Under the pieces are notes generated by a model, which was not told the DNA's origin, did no database searches, and saw nothing but the letters and a program-made list of their open reading frames with translations. Source: Stramonita haemastoma (lineage: Eukaryota > Mollusca > Gastropoda > Neogastropoda > Muricidae). From it: 17,500 nucleotides of DNA. The position numbers and the translations under genes are program-made. The stretch is taken from assembly GCA_030674155.1 (NCBI GenBank), contig CM060335.1, forward strand, positions 26,672,655 to 26,690,154, read 5' to 3'. This document shows positions 1-8,248 of this stretch, one piece after another (position 1 is the first letter of the stretch; each line of letters opens with the position of its first letter).

Positions 1-135
1 AACATACAGTTGCATAAGGGAAAACGAAAAAAATGGTGTGGCTGCACATGTGGCGACGCGCTCCGGGGAGCACCATTTCAGCAGAGAAATTGCTGTGATA
101 AGGGTACAAATACAAAATACAAAAAATACAATAGA
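1..135 (+). mobile_element. SINE 3' tail fragment (family with ACAAAATACAAA tail)
   Basis: The stretch contains ACAGTTGCAT, a GCGACGCGCTC segment, GAGAAATTGCTGTGA and a tail of repeated ACAAAATAC. These occur in the same order at 9122-9278 (+) and in reverse at 9797-9950 (-). The 5' part lies outside the window or was never inserted. It is the tail module of the composite tRNA-derived SINE whose head and core are seen at 10128-10468 and 13455-13795. Confidence 0.75.
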
Positions 136-214
136 ATGTGATGGCAGCTAACAGAAAAGAGAAAAGTGGTTAATGTTGTCACGGTTGTTAGAAATGATTA
201 AGGATGATCGGCTA

Positions 215-335
215 GTGTTGGTTGGTTGGTTGGTTGGTTGGTGTTGGTTGGTAGTTATGTATGGTGGTTGTTGGTTAGATTGTAGTTAGTGATTGATGGT
301 TGGTATGGTTGGTTGGTTGGTTGGTTGGTTTGACT
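215..335 (+). repeat. TTGG/GGTTGGTTGG simple repeat
   Basis: Tandem GGTT units, partly broken by TGTTGG and TGGTAG. It lies in the intron just before the exon at 422. Similar TTGG-rich intron DNA recurs at 6175-6365 and 7485-7600. The open frames across it are low-complexity artefacts. Confidence 0.85.
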
Positions 336-421
336 GTTGTTTTGTTTGGTTTGTATTTTTGTTTACCTGGTAATGATTCTGTTCATTCATTTTTTCATGT
401 TCTCTTTGTTTCATCTTTCAG

Positions 422-544
422 TCGTTCAGTTCCCTCCGCCCTCTGTCCAAAAACCGTGTTGCTGATGGCTCCAAAGCGGCGGTGCTGAAGGAAGACAACT
501 CTGTGTGTGCAGAGAAGGGAGAAAACTTCAATCCATTCTCCTAG
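422..544 (+). CDS. Last coding exon of an upstream gene (C-terminal 40 residues)
   Basis: A pyrimidine-rich tract ending TTTCATCTTTCAG (cut after 421) precedes an open stretch of 40 codons ending in TAG at 542-544. In the frame chosen it begins SFSSLRPLSKNRVADG and ends KGENFNPFS. The composition is that of an ordinary soluble tail: charged, with one cysteine and no repeats. It is followed by a long AT-rich 3'UTR and a good poly(A) signal, which supports a terminal exon. Upstream exons are outside the window, so the incoming phase is assumed to be 0 and the frame is the longest open one. I do not recognise the family; it could be the cytoplasmic tail of a membrane protein. The existence of an exon is fairly secure, its function is unknown. 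Confidence 0.55.
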   Translation, partial: SFSSLRPLSKNRVADGSKAAVLKEDNSVCAEKGENFNPFS

Positions 545-960
545 TAATCCCCCCTTCGACAAAGCCATTGTAAGCATCAAGAAACTGATGTGGATTAATT
601 TGGTTAACCTTTTCTGCCTGTCTGTCTTCTGTGTTTGTCTGTTTGCTTAGTCTATGTTGTCTGTCTGTCTTCTGTCTATCTCGAAGTTTTGTCTCTCTCT
701 GTGGTTGTTAATGTCAGGACTGAATGTAAACAAAGAAAAAGTAATGAATGTGATTTACGGTAGGTGAATCACCTCACAATATATTTCATTTGTAGAGCAT
801 TTCGTTGATTTAGTTTGATATGAAAATGATGGTAGTGTTTAGTAGTTGTTTGTTTGTTACGAATTGTTTACTTTTTCATGGATTTACATTATGTAAATAA
901 AAATGCAGATTGCCATTATGTTGAGCCATCACCGTGTCCAGTGTGTTGTTGTTGTCACGT
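545..960 (+). other. 3'UTR of the upstream gene
   Basis: AT-rich, stop-rich sequence with TCTGTCTGTCT-type simple stretches and no coding signal. It follows the TAG at 542-544 and ends with the poly(A) signal at 896-901 and a GT-rich stretch at about 937-957, as expected for a cleavage region. Confidence 0.5.
896..901 (+). terminator. Poly(A) signal AATAAA with downstream GT-rich element
   Basis: The canonical AATAAA is followed 35-55 bases later by GTGTGTTGTTGTTGTC, the usual arrangement of cleavage signal and GU-rich element. It closes the gene whose last exon is at 422-544. Confidence 0.6.
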
Positions 961-1125
961 GAAGTCAAAAACACTTTAATCATCCCTGAAGTGCAATTAA
1001 ATATTGACAGGCATATTGATACGAATCATAATAACATAGACACAAGTACTTAAAACAAAAATGATACATATTTATTTTGTTCAACATATAAACTTCAAAA
1101 CTTAAGAAACACAAACACTCACACT

Positions 1126-1381
1126 CGTACGCGCGCGTGCACACACACACACACATACACACACATACAAAAGCACACACACACACAAACGCATTCAAAC
1201 ACAAACGACATTATAAACATCAAAAACACACGTGTGTTGCGCAATTGATACAATGTTAATAACACACCTTTAACAACCCAACATAACCACACACAACACA
1301 CACACACAGACATATTCACACAGCCACATACACACACACTTTACACCCACCACACACACACACACACACACAACACACACA

Positions 1382-1458
<77 letters not shown>
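1126..1458. repeat. CA-rich microsatellite region
   Basis: Interrupted (CA)n with ACACAC blocks and single-base breaks (CCACAC, ACAACAC). It runs directly into the SINE core at 1459, so it has replaced or displaced the head of that SINE. Minus-strand cysteine/valine open frames here are artefacts of the repeat. Confidence 0.95.
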
Positions 1459-1463
<5 letters not shown>

Positions 1464-1710
1464 CCTTCGGATGAACTGTAAACCGAGGCACGTGTGCGAA
1501 ATGCAAGCAGAACATCTTGCGCACGCGTTAAATCCTGTTCCGCTTTTCGTAAGAGTAGGCCATTGTGTGCCTGTGGGAACAAGTGACAAGATTTACAAAC
1601 TGCATATACCGGGGACTGGATAAAAAAGCACATGAGTGCTATTGTATTATCCTCATATAAAAGAATATTAAAAACAATAGATAAAATAAATAAGATATTA
1701 GATAACAAGT
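1459..1710 (+). mobile_element. SINE family 2, headless copy
   Basis: It starts at the conserved core (GAGTCCTTCGGATGAACTG, AAACCGAGG), continues with ATCTTGCGCACGCGTTAAAT and CGTAAGAGTAGGCCAT, and ends with the AGCACATGAGTGCTAT segment and an A/T-rich ATAAA tail. The copies at 4303-4680 and 8879-9401 show the same order. The tRNA-like head is absent; a CA array lies in its place. Confidence 0.8.
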
Positions 1711-1802
1711 TTTATTTTTTCATACTGTCTTCAAAAACTTTTAATTGCATAAATGGTCATGTTACTTGTACGCAAATTATCTGCACATTCAAGTTATTTA
1801 AA

Positions 1803-2075
1803 GGTAAAAAGGGTAAAGGTGTCCTATAGCATAATTATGTGGTCGTGGTGGGGAACAAAGCATCAGAGACCTCAGCTTCTCTAGAAGCCAGCATATAGAG
1901 AAGGCGCCCATCTCCTCTCCTTTGTTGCTTTACCTTCCCAGACCCTAAAGAGGGCAGGTGCCCATTTACAGCTGGGTGAATTGGATGGACTGTCTTGAAG
2001 CTTATTCCATTATCCTCAATATAAAAGAATAAAAAATAAATAAGCCAAGGCGCCCAAAGGGCCAGACATCAGGAT
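1803..2075 (-). mobile_element. SINE family 1, interrupted copy
   Basis: Read on the minus strand it matches the 3' two thirds of the copies at 3854-4147, 7861-8152 and 13145-13447. Shared + strand landmarks are GAGACCTCAGCTTCTCTAG, GGCGCCCATCTCCTCT, GAGGGCAGGTGCCCATTTAC and AGCTGGGTGAA. It is split at 2000/2045 by a 44-bp insert and then continues as CCAAGGCGCCCAAAGG before degenerating. The tRNA-like head is missing. Confidence 0.75.
2001..2044 (+). mobile_element. 44-bp retroposon tail nested in SINE family 1
   Basis: The insert is the last part of a family-2 element only: CTTATTCCATTATCCTCAA, then ATAAAAGAAT and an AATAAATA tail. The intact copy at 7861-8152 reads TGAAGCCAAGG without interruption; here it reads TGAAG, the insert, then CCAAGG. 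AAG flanks both sides as a possible short target duplication. It looks like an extreme 5' truncation of a SINE, or of the LINE that shares its 3' end. Confidence 0.65.
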
Positions 2076-2260
2076 ATTTAATTTTGCTTTTGCATTTCTC
2101 TTAAGAGGGGGGGAGGTGTCTCGCTTCCTTTAAATTTTTTTCCTTTGTTTTGTTCTTTGGTAAATCTTACTTGAAATGTATTAACATTGTGTTTTAGTAT
2201 GGGGAAAAATCGTCCTTGTGAATTATGATAAGTATGCTAGTGTATAAAAAAAATTGTCCT

Positions 2261-2487
2261 TAACTGTCCAGTTTCCAGTTACCTGTTGCAGTTTCCACTT
2301 AATGTTGCAGTTTCCAATTAACTGTATGTTACCTTTTCCAATTAACTGTTGCAGTTTCCATTTAATTGTTGCAGTTTTAAAACAGATGTTCCAGTTTCCG
2401 ATTACCTGTTCCAGTTTCCAGTTAACTCTTCCAGTATCCAGTTAACTCTTCACGTTTCCAGTTAACTCTTCCAGTTTCCAATTAACA
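2261..2487 (+). repeat. 20-bp degenerate minisatellite, block 1
   Basis: About eleven copies of a unit close to GTTTCCAATTAACTGTTGCA, with variants TTAACTCTTCCA and TTACCTGTTCCA and one irregular interval. The unit is not a multiple of three and copies vary in length, so it is not coding. A related, better conserved block follows at 2668-2976. Confidence 0.85.
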
Positions 2488-2667
2488 CAGTGCACAAATC
2501 CAACATCCCTCAGTCAAGAGGGCTATACTTAGTGCACCTTTCCTTTTACCAAGTCTAAGTGTGGTCAGTTCCTGCTACAGATAGCACCAGCTAGCCCTAT
2601 CTTGGCTGGGATGGGATGGATTAGTTAGCAGCTGAGAGGAGCTGAAATTGGTGGACTGACAGCTGTG
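2488..2667. other. Spacer between minisatellite blocks
   Basis: Unique sequence with no exon-like open stretch or recognisable repeat. It could hold a 5' exon or promoter of the downstream gene, but no TATA box or convincing splice donor was found. Confidence 0.3.
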
Positions 2668-2976
2668 TTAACTGTTCCAGTTTTCGAGTAACTGTTGCAG
2701 TTTTCAATGAACTGTTCCAGTTTCCAATCACTTTATTCAGTTTCAATGAACTGTTTCCAGTTTCCAAAGAACTGTTCCAAGTTTCCAATGAACTTTTCCC
2801 AAGTTTCCAATGAACTGTTCCAAGTTTCCAATGAACTGTTCCAAGTTTCCAATGAACTGTTCCAAGTTTCCAATGAACTGTTGCAGTTTCCAATGAACTG
2901 TTCCCAGTTTCCAATGAACTGTTCCCAGTTTCCAATGACCTGTTGCAGTTTCCAATGACCTGTTGCAGTTTCCAAC
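2668..2976 (+). repeat. 20-21-bp minisatellite, block 2
   Basis: About fourteen units of GTTTCCAATGAACTGTTCCAA and close variants (TTCCCA, TTGCA). Several units end in TGTTGCAG, which looks like a splice acceptor; the last lies at 2961-2968. Unit length switches between 20 and 21, so reading frames are not kept. The long minus-strand open frame over it (GNSSLETGNSSLET type) is taken as an artefact. Confidence 0.9.
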
Positions 2977-3155
2977 AGCCAGACCTGCAAACAGCAAGGC
3001 TGCACGAGGAGGCCATGACAGCGTCCATGTTCAGAGCCCCCCTCGTCTTCATCAGTATCAACACCCTTTTGCCATCTCCTCCGCTGTCTCTGCCACAACC
3101 CACACCTGTTCCATCCAATCGGTGGACAGAGAATCTGACCAATCCTGGTCAAAAG

Positions 3156-3256
3156 GAGACGTCACGTGATCTACGCCGTTACTGGAGCGCTTGTTTTGCT
3201 GATTGTCATTGTTGCGCTTGTTCCAGTGTTGTATTTTACATTGGATGACACAGCAG
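3156..3256 (+). CDS. SEA-domain glycoprotein: transmembrane exon
   Basis: Read from 3166 this encodes VIYAVTGALVLLIVIVALVP followed by VLYFTLDDTA. It is one hydrophobic helix of about 22 residues with an RRRH-type basic stretch on the N-terminal side, which predicts a type II signal anchor with the N-terminus in the cytoplasm. The exon ends at GCAG|GTGTGT (donor at 3257) in phase 1, matching the microexon at 6084. The left end is uncertain. This frame has a TGA at 3136-3138, there is no in-frame ATG, and the best acceptor is CAAAAG before 3156, which is weak. Two other frames are open across 2963-3248 and could be the cytoplasmic part if a base is missing near 3160-3166. The membrane helix and donor are well supported; the start is not. 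Confidence 0.65.
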
Positions 3257-3853
3257 GTGTGTTCTTTGCTTGTTTGTTTGTTTGTTTGTGCTTCTTCTAC
3301 TACCTAATTTCTAATTCTCCAAAATTACCACAACGAACAGATTTTCCCACTGCAACAGGAACTGTTGCATTTCCACTTCTTTGAAAACCCACTGAGATCA
3401 AACAACAATGTCATTTTTCTTCATGGACTTAGAAGTTTAACAGCACAGTTAACTGTTTTTATTTAGATTTTAATCATTGATGTGGCGTGTCTTTTCTTTA
3501 TCTTCCTACCAAAACTCGTTTTTATGAAAGGTTGATATACTTAACAAGCATAGACGCTGAGCAAGAGATAATGTTTGCCTTTTTCTTGCTTTGTTTTAAA
3601 GATTAACTGTGTAGATGTGTTGGGCATTTGTTGGCCAAGATATGACAGTCCCTAATCATTTTGGGTTTGGCAAAGAGGGGTGGATTACTTTGGTTATCTT
3701 CTTTTTGCAAGGGGGAGGGGGGAGGAGGGGGGGGAGAAATCAGCTTCAGGCATGGGTACCTCTGCACGCAGAATATTCCATCGAGGCTACACCATTTATC
3801 TTCTGATAGGAAGTTCGATAACAAAACCTTTAACATGTATACTGGATATTGGA
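3257..3853. other. Intron 5' part, no gene seen
   Basis: AT-rich intron with TTTG repeats just after the donor and a GGGGGAGGGGGGAGGAGGGG purine run around 3710-3736. That run is potentially a G-quadruplex former. No exon-like stretch with matching phase was found. Confidence 0.5.
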
Positions 3854-4147
3854 GGGGCAGGATAGCTCAGTGGTCAGAGCACTCACTTTTCTCAAGCTAA
3901 AGTTAAGCAGCATTGAGCGTGGTTACCAAGTGGATGAGTGACCGCCTGTGAGCTTTGGTTCAGTGCAATTCCCCAGTTCACCCAACTGTAAATGGGCACC
4001 TGCCCTCTATAGGGTCAGGGAAGTTACAAGCAGCGAGGGAGAGGAGATGGGTGCCACCCTCAACACGCTGGCCCCTAGAGAAGCTGAGGTCTCTGATGCC
4101 TCGTTCCCCTATGACCACATAGGTTATGGGACACCTTTACTTTTACC
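3854..4147 (+). mobile_element. SINE family 1, near full-length
   Basis: It begins GGGGCAGGATAGCTCAGTGG, a tRNA-like A box, and continues through AAGCAGCATTGAGCGTGG, CCCAGTTCACCCAACTGTAA, GGGTCAGGGAAG, GGAGAGGAGATGG and CTGAGGTCTCTGATGCC, ending CACCTTTACTTTTACCTT. The same order is found at 13145-13447 (+) and 7861-8152 (-). It sits in the first intron of the SEA gene, sense orientation. Confidence 0.85.
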
Positions 4148-4302
4148 TTACCAGATACATGGCACAGTCAGTGAGGATGTGGAGGACCGACTTCCAGCTG
4201 CTGTCTTCTCCTGAGTCTTCTGTTCTTTGGCTGCTGTGCATTGTTCTGCTCTTTCCCTACCCCGCCTTTACCCTTGCTTCTGGCTCAATCACACTTTCCC
4301 AC

Positions 4303-4680
4303 AGGGATAGCCCACTCCTTACAACATTGTGCTGGCAATCTGACCACCGGGTTCGAACTCCTTTCGAGGGGATTTTTCTCCTGGAGTTAACATCAGTGCA
4401 AACTCCACCCACCCTTACCTCACCCCAAAAATCCTTCGAATGAGACTATAAACCAAGGTCCCGAGTGCGAACGCACGCAGAACATCTTGCGCACATGTTA
4501 AATCCTGTTCCACTTTTTGGAAGAGTATGACATTGTGTGCTGGTGGCAACAGATAACAAAATTTACAAAATTGTACACATGCCAGGACTGGATGCAAAAA
4601 ACACATGAGTGCTTATTCCATTATCTTTTATATAAAAAAATAAATAGATAAATAAATAGATAAATCAAATAAAATAAACA
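4303..4680 (+). mobile_element. SINE family 2, full-length, uninterrupted
   Basis: A degraded tRNA-like head (GGGATAGCCCA, B-box-like GGGTTCGAACTCC) is followed by GAGGGGATTTTTCTCCTGG, AACATCAGTGC, the core TCCTTCGAATGAGAC..AAACCAAGG, the CATCTTGCGCACATG segment and an ATAAATAGATA tail. This copy keeps the empty site (GGCAACAGATAACAAAATTT) that is occupied by another SINE in the 8879-9401 copy. Confidence 0.85.
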
Positions 4681-5444
4681 CTAACTTCCTCATAACCACC
4701 TGCCATCAGTCTGTGTCTCAACACAGTGCAATGTTTCATACATTACAAAGTCATCAAAAATGAGTATGTTTCTTAATAGCACTCTGTAAAAAGCACTACA
4801 TGAGCCGGAAGCTTAAGGCTGGATTGTAACCTTTGACAGTAATGCATGCATCTGCTGTCCACTGCACATCTCCAACACTAGTTGCAGATTATAGCCACAG
4901 GCATTTTCTGGAGCTCTGAAAGAAAAACGAACACACAAAGAAAAAGAGAGGGGAACGTGAAAGGTGGGAGTAGGAAAGCGGCCGTTAATTGACATGAAGG
5001 ACGCGCGCGCGCGTGCGTATGTGTGTGTGTGGGGGGGGAGACAGACAGATAGACAGACAGACAGACAGAACAGACAATGTCTACTTATGTGTGGGTGAGT
5101 GCCCACGTATGTACGTACCTTCGTTTTGGCGTGCACGTTTGTTTACTTTTGTATTGTTTAAATGTGTGTATGAATATATACGTGTGCACGTACATGTGCG
5201 CGTATAAGCACCTGCGAGCTCGTCTATATTTACCAATGTACTTGAGAACATGCACACGCTTTGGAATGGTGGAGAAAAATGTGTGCTTTCTTTCCGGTTC
5301 CTTTAATGGATTTTCCCGTGTGCATTATATGCATCAACAGTCACGGTACCTAATTACGTACCTAAATCTCTATATGGATATTTTCTTGCCAGTAAAAATA
5401 CCTGAAAATCTATGACTACGAAGATGCAAGACTAATAAACTGGT
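4681..5444. other. Intron, no gene seen
   Basis: Unique intronic DNA containing a short GCGCGCGCGTGCGTATGTGTG run, a GGGGGGGG stretch and an ACAG repeat (5041-5068). Long open frames here lack splice sites in matching phase and are rich in low-complexity residues. Confidence 0.5.
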
Positions 5445-6030
5445 TCAATGGTCTGTCTTAGTAGATATAGACTGCTAAATTGGTCGGATAGTCTGTCACT
5501 GGTTAGTAATAGACAGCTAATATGGCTGAAAAGTGAGTCTAGGTAAAAAATATATATATATATATATAATATATATATATATATACTATAACTAACTATA
5601 TATATAATTAAGATAATAGTATATATAGTCAGATATTATAGATATACAGCTAGATTACCTAATAACTATCATTATGTCAATATGCTGTTAATTCTAAATA
5701 GTCAGACCAGAGTGAATACATTCATCTAGAGTAATTAGTCATTAAGTAGATATAGACAACAAATTTACCTTGTTAGCCTTAAGTAGGTAAAGACAGGTGA
5801 ACTGCCAAAGAAATTAACATTAAGTAGGTATAGAGTATTCAATCAGCTGAGTAATCAGTAGGTATACACGGCTAAATTGGTTAAATAGTCAGTTCAAAGT
5901 ATAAAAAAAAAAACCAAAAAAAAAACTACAGCTAAATAGCCTAAGTAGTTAGTTGTGAAGTAGATATCTTGCGAAATGCTAAAAATATCTGAATGGCTGA
6001 AAAATCAGTCACTAAATAGGTGTACATACT
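5445..6030 (+). repeat. Degenerate roughly 42-bp intronic satellite
   Basis: The motif AGTCAGTCA..TAAGTAGGTATAGACAGCTAAATTGGCTGAATA recurs about a dozen times with strong divergence. Recognisable anchors are TTAGTAGATATAGACTGCTA (5459), TAATAGACAGCTAATATGG (5506), TTAAGTAGATATAGACAACA (5742), TTAAGTAGGTAAAGACAGG (5779), TTAAGTAGGTATAGAGT (5820) and AGTAGGTATACACGGCTAAA (5857). A TA-rich block (5549-5620) interrupts it. It ends just before the microexon at 6084. Confidence 0.6.
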
Positions 6031-6083
6031 GTTATAATTTATGGTCAGTTGTGTGTTTACAGTATGTAATCTTTCTTTTTCAG

Positions 6084-6110
6084 ATCTAAAGGCCACTGAA
6101 CGGATGTTTG
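6084..6110 (+). CDS. SEA-domain glycoprotein: 27-nt microexon
   Basis: CTTTCTTTTTCAG precedes 27 bases and a GTAATA donor follows. Entered in phase 1 from the transmembrane exon it gives D-LKATERMF and leaves in phase 1, completing a GAG codon with the exon at 6838. It forms the juxtamembrane segment between the membrane helix and the first strand of the SEA domain. The agreement of phase on both sides and the strong pyrimidine tract support it, but an exon this short could be a chance match. Confidence 0.6.
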
Positions 6111-6134
6111 GTAATACCTTTTTTCGTGTTCTTA

Positions 6135-6420
6135 TTTTTGTGGGGGGGGGGGGGGTAACTAATAGTGTCGGTTGGTGGTGGGTGGATGTAAGTGTCTAGT
6201 TGGTTGGTTGGCTGTTGTTTGGTTGGTTGGTGGGTGGTGGGGTTTGGTTGGTTGATTGGAAGGTTGGATGAGTGTGTCTTTCGTTGGTAGTTGGCTTATC
6301 AATTAAGGATTGGCTGCCTGATTAGTTGGTTGAATGATTGGTTGGTTGGTGGTTGGAAGATTGGTTAATTGGTTTGTTGATGGTTTGCTGTTGGTCAAGT
6401 CTGGGTTGGGTTCATTTATC
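6135..6420 (+). repeat. Poly-G run and TTGG/GGTTGG-rich intron
   Basis: A G run at about 6141-6154 is followed by repeated TTGGTTGG, GGTGGGTGG and TTGATTGG. This is the same repeat type as at 215-335 and 7485-7600. It lies shortly after the microexon donor. Confidence 0.8.
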
Positions 6421-6454
6421 CTTGCCTTTTAAACGTGTGTATGTATGTTCGTGC

Positions 6455-6548
6455 GTGGTGTCTGTGTGTGCGTGCGTGTGTGTGTGTTTGTGTGTGCGCG
6501 TGCGTGTATGTGTGCATGCGTGCGTACGTGTATGTGTGTGTATGTGTG
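6455..6548 (+). repeat. GT/GC microsatellite
   Basis: Interrupted TGTGTGCGTGCGTG repeats in the intron before the first SEA exon. The cysteine/valine open frame across it is an artefact. Confidence 0.9.
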
Positions 6549-6837
6549 AATTTTTTCTACACAGTTACTGTTTGTTAAACATAATCTGATAATTGAAATA
6601 TATTAAACTATTGATTCACACAATGATCCAGTATTTGCAACTTTTCATTGAACAATTGAACTTCCGTATTCACTTCATATCTGACCATGGTAACATTCCG
6701 ATTTCATATTGAGTCAGTATCTTGTCAAAATACCAGTTGCATGCTCATTGCAATTTACAAACGTGCCATACTTTTGTTTAGTTTTAATGTGGTATTTGTA
6801 ACATCGCCTATCATTGGATCACTGTTTATTCAATCAG

Positions 6838-6945
6838 AGGTGGACATGAAAATGAAGGTGACCAATCACGAGTTCCAAGACGAAATGCTGAACCAATCAT
6901 CGCAGGCGTTTCAGGATTTCGACGACATTTTTTGTTCAAACGTAT
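6838..6945 (+). CDS. SEA-domain glycoprotein: SEA exon 1
   Basis: The acceptor is TTCAATCAG (ends 6837). Entered in phase 1 it encodes E-VDMKMKVTNHEFQDEMLNQ then SSQAFQDFDDIFCSNV and leaves in phase 1 at TAT|GTGAGT. This is the start of a SEA domain: a beta strand (VDMKMKVTNHEF), the EMLNQSSQAF helix start typical of the family, and the following helix. An alternative donor four bases earlier (AAC|GTATGT) would give a frame that destroys the rest of the domain, so 6945 is preferred. SEA domains are extracellular and occur in mucins and type II membrane proteases next to the membrane. Confidence 0.85.
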
Positions 6946-6966
6946 GTGAGTAGTTTACTGGTTGGA

Positions 6967-7038
6967 ATAAATATAGGGTGTGTGCGTGCGTGCGTTTCGT
7001 GCGTGTGTGTGTGCGCGCGGGTGTGTGTGTGTGTGTGG

Positions 7039-7069
<31 letters not shown>

Positions 7070-7147
7070 TGTGTGTGTGTGTTTGCCTGGGAGTGCATAT
7101 TTTGTGATGACATGTATGAATGAACACTTGTAAATGCCTACGTACTT

Positions 7148-7194
<47 letters not shown>

Positions 7195-7202
7195 TGTGTG
7201 TG

Positions 7203-7242
<40 letters not shown>
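6967..7242 (+). repeat. Two GT arrays in the SEA intron
   Basis: (GT)n blocks at about 6967-7081 and 7152-7242 with single-base breaks (GTGGTGTG, GTGCGTG) lie between the SEA exons. The first starts only about 20 bases after the donor of the exon at 6838-6945. GT/GU-rich intron sequence close to a donor can bind splicing factors, but nothing here shows that it does. Confidence 0.95.
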
Positions 7243-7245
<3 letters not shown>

Positions 7246-7396
7246 AGCTTGCATATTATGCCTATAAACAAGTGTGTTTGTGTGATATGCGAACGTGCAT
7301 ATCTCGTATGTCCGTAAACAATCAACAAAACCCAGCTCATTGCCATTTTGTGTTTAATACTATTTCAGTTAAAATTGGTTTCTTTTCCAATTTCAG

Positions 7397-7463
7397 ATGA
7401 CGCAATATATTCAAGGACAACAGATATGGGAACATATCGTGGATGTACCATTCGCTATGTTAG
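7397..7463 (+). CDS. SEA-domain glycoprotein: SEA exon 2
   Basis: The acceptor TTTTCCAATTTCAG ends at 7396 and the donor TTAG|GTAAAG follows 7463. Entered in phase 1 it continues the domain as Y-DAIYSRTTDMGTYRGCTIRY-V and leaves in phase 2. This is the middle of the SEA fold: the second helix end and the strand leading to the hairpin that carries the cleavage site. The CTIRYVR segment directly precedes the GSIQV site in the next exon. Confidence 0.85.
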
Positions 7464-7484
7464 GTAAAGTGTGAAGAAGCACAA

Positions 7485-7610
7485 CAGAGGAAATTGGTTG
7501 GGTCGTTGGTTAATTCGCGGATGGTTGGTTGGCTGGCTGGTTAGCTGGCTGGCTGGCTTGCCTGTTGGTTGACTGGCTGGTTTGTTGGTTAATTGGCTGG
7601 CTGCTTCCTT
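7485..7610 (+). repeat. TTGG/CTGG simple repeat
   Basis: GGTTGGCTGGCTGG-type repeats just after the donor at 7464. It is the third copy of this repeat style near exons of the window. Confidence 0.8.
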
Positions 7611-7663
7611 GCATTGTTTGTTATGTACTGCCAATGTTTTTCTCTAGAGCGGGAATGTGCCAA

Positions 7664-7766
<103 letters not shown>

Positions 7767-7801
7767 GCTATGCTATCGACCGTAGCATTCAATAACTTGT
7801 G

Positions 7802-7860
<59 letters not shown>
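7802..7860 (+). repeat. TA (then CA) microsatellite
   Basis: TA units followed by CACACACACA, abutting the SINE at 7861. A second TA array sits on the other side of the SINE at 8154. Confidence 0.95.
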
Positions 7861-8152
7861 AGGTAAAGGCACCCCCATAACCTGTGTGGTCGTATGGTAG
7901 GGAGGCGTCAGAGACCTCACCTTCTCTAGGGGCCAGCATGTTGAGGGCGGCGCCCATCTCCTCTGTCTCGCTGCTTTACCTTCCCTGACCCCAAAGAGGG
8001 CAGGTACCCATTTACAGCTGGGTGAACTGGGGGAACTGTACTGAAGCCAAGGTGCGCAAACGGTCACCCATCCAATTGGTAACCACACTTGATGCTGCTT
8101 AACATTAGCTGGGGGAATTCGATTGCTCTGACCACTGAGCTATCCCGTCCCC
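7861..8152 (-). mobile_element. SINE family 1, full-length
   Basis: The minus-strand copy starts at 8152 with GGGGACGGGATAGCTCAGTG, an A box, and ends at 7861 with GGTGCCTTTACCT. All family landmarks are present, including GGTCTCTGACGCC and the ACCCAGCTGTAAATGGGT palindrome-like segment. TA arrays flank it on both sides. Confidence 0.9.

Positions 8153-8153
<1 letters not shown>

Positions 8154-8245
<92 letters not shown>
8154..8245 (+). repeat. TA microsatellite
   Basis: About 46 uninterrupted TA units lie between two SINE copies (7861-8152 and 8246-8553). Such a run can extrude as a cruciform and is prone to length error in assembly. Confidence 0.97.

Positions 8246-8248
<3 letters not shown>

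Noticed and set aside
2695..2958. Plus-strand open frame with NCS sequons across the minisatellite
   Set aside because: The frame changes with every 20-bp unit and no flanking exon continues it.
2621..3142. 173-residue minus-strand open frame (GNSSLETGNSSLET)
   Set aside because: It overlaps the 20-21 bp minisatellite whose unit length changes. There is no splice or poly(A) support, and the + strand carries the membrane exon.
6687..6837. Upstream extension of the SEA exon (MVTFRFHIESVSCQNTSCML)
   Set aside because: The stretch is open by chance. The CAG at 6835-6837 and the phase from the microexon place the exon start at 6838, where the SEA similarity begins.
7397..7463. Alternative reading MTQYIQGQQIWEHIVDVPFA from donor 6942
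   Set aside because: It leads to a stop inside the next exon and destroys the SEA pattern; the donor at 6946 gives YSRTTDMGTYRGCTIRYV and a continuous domain.
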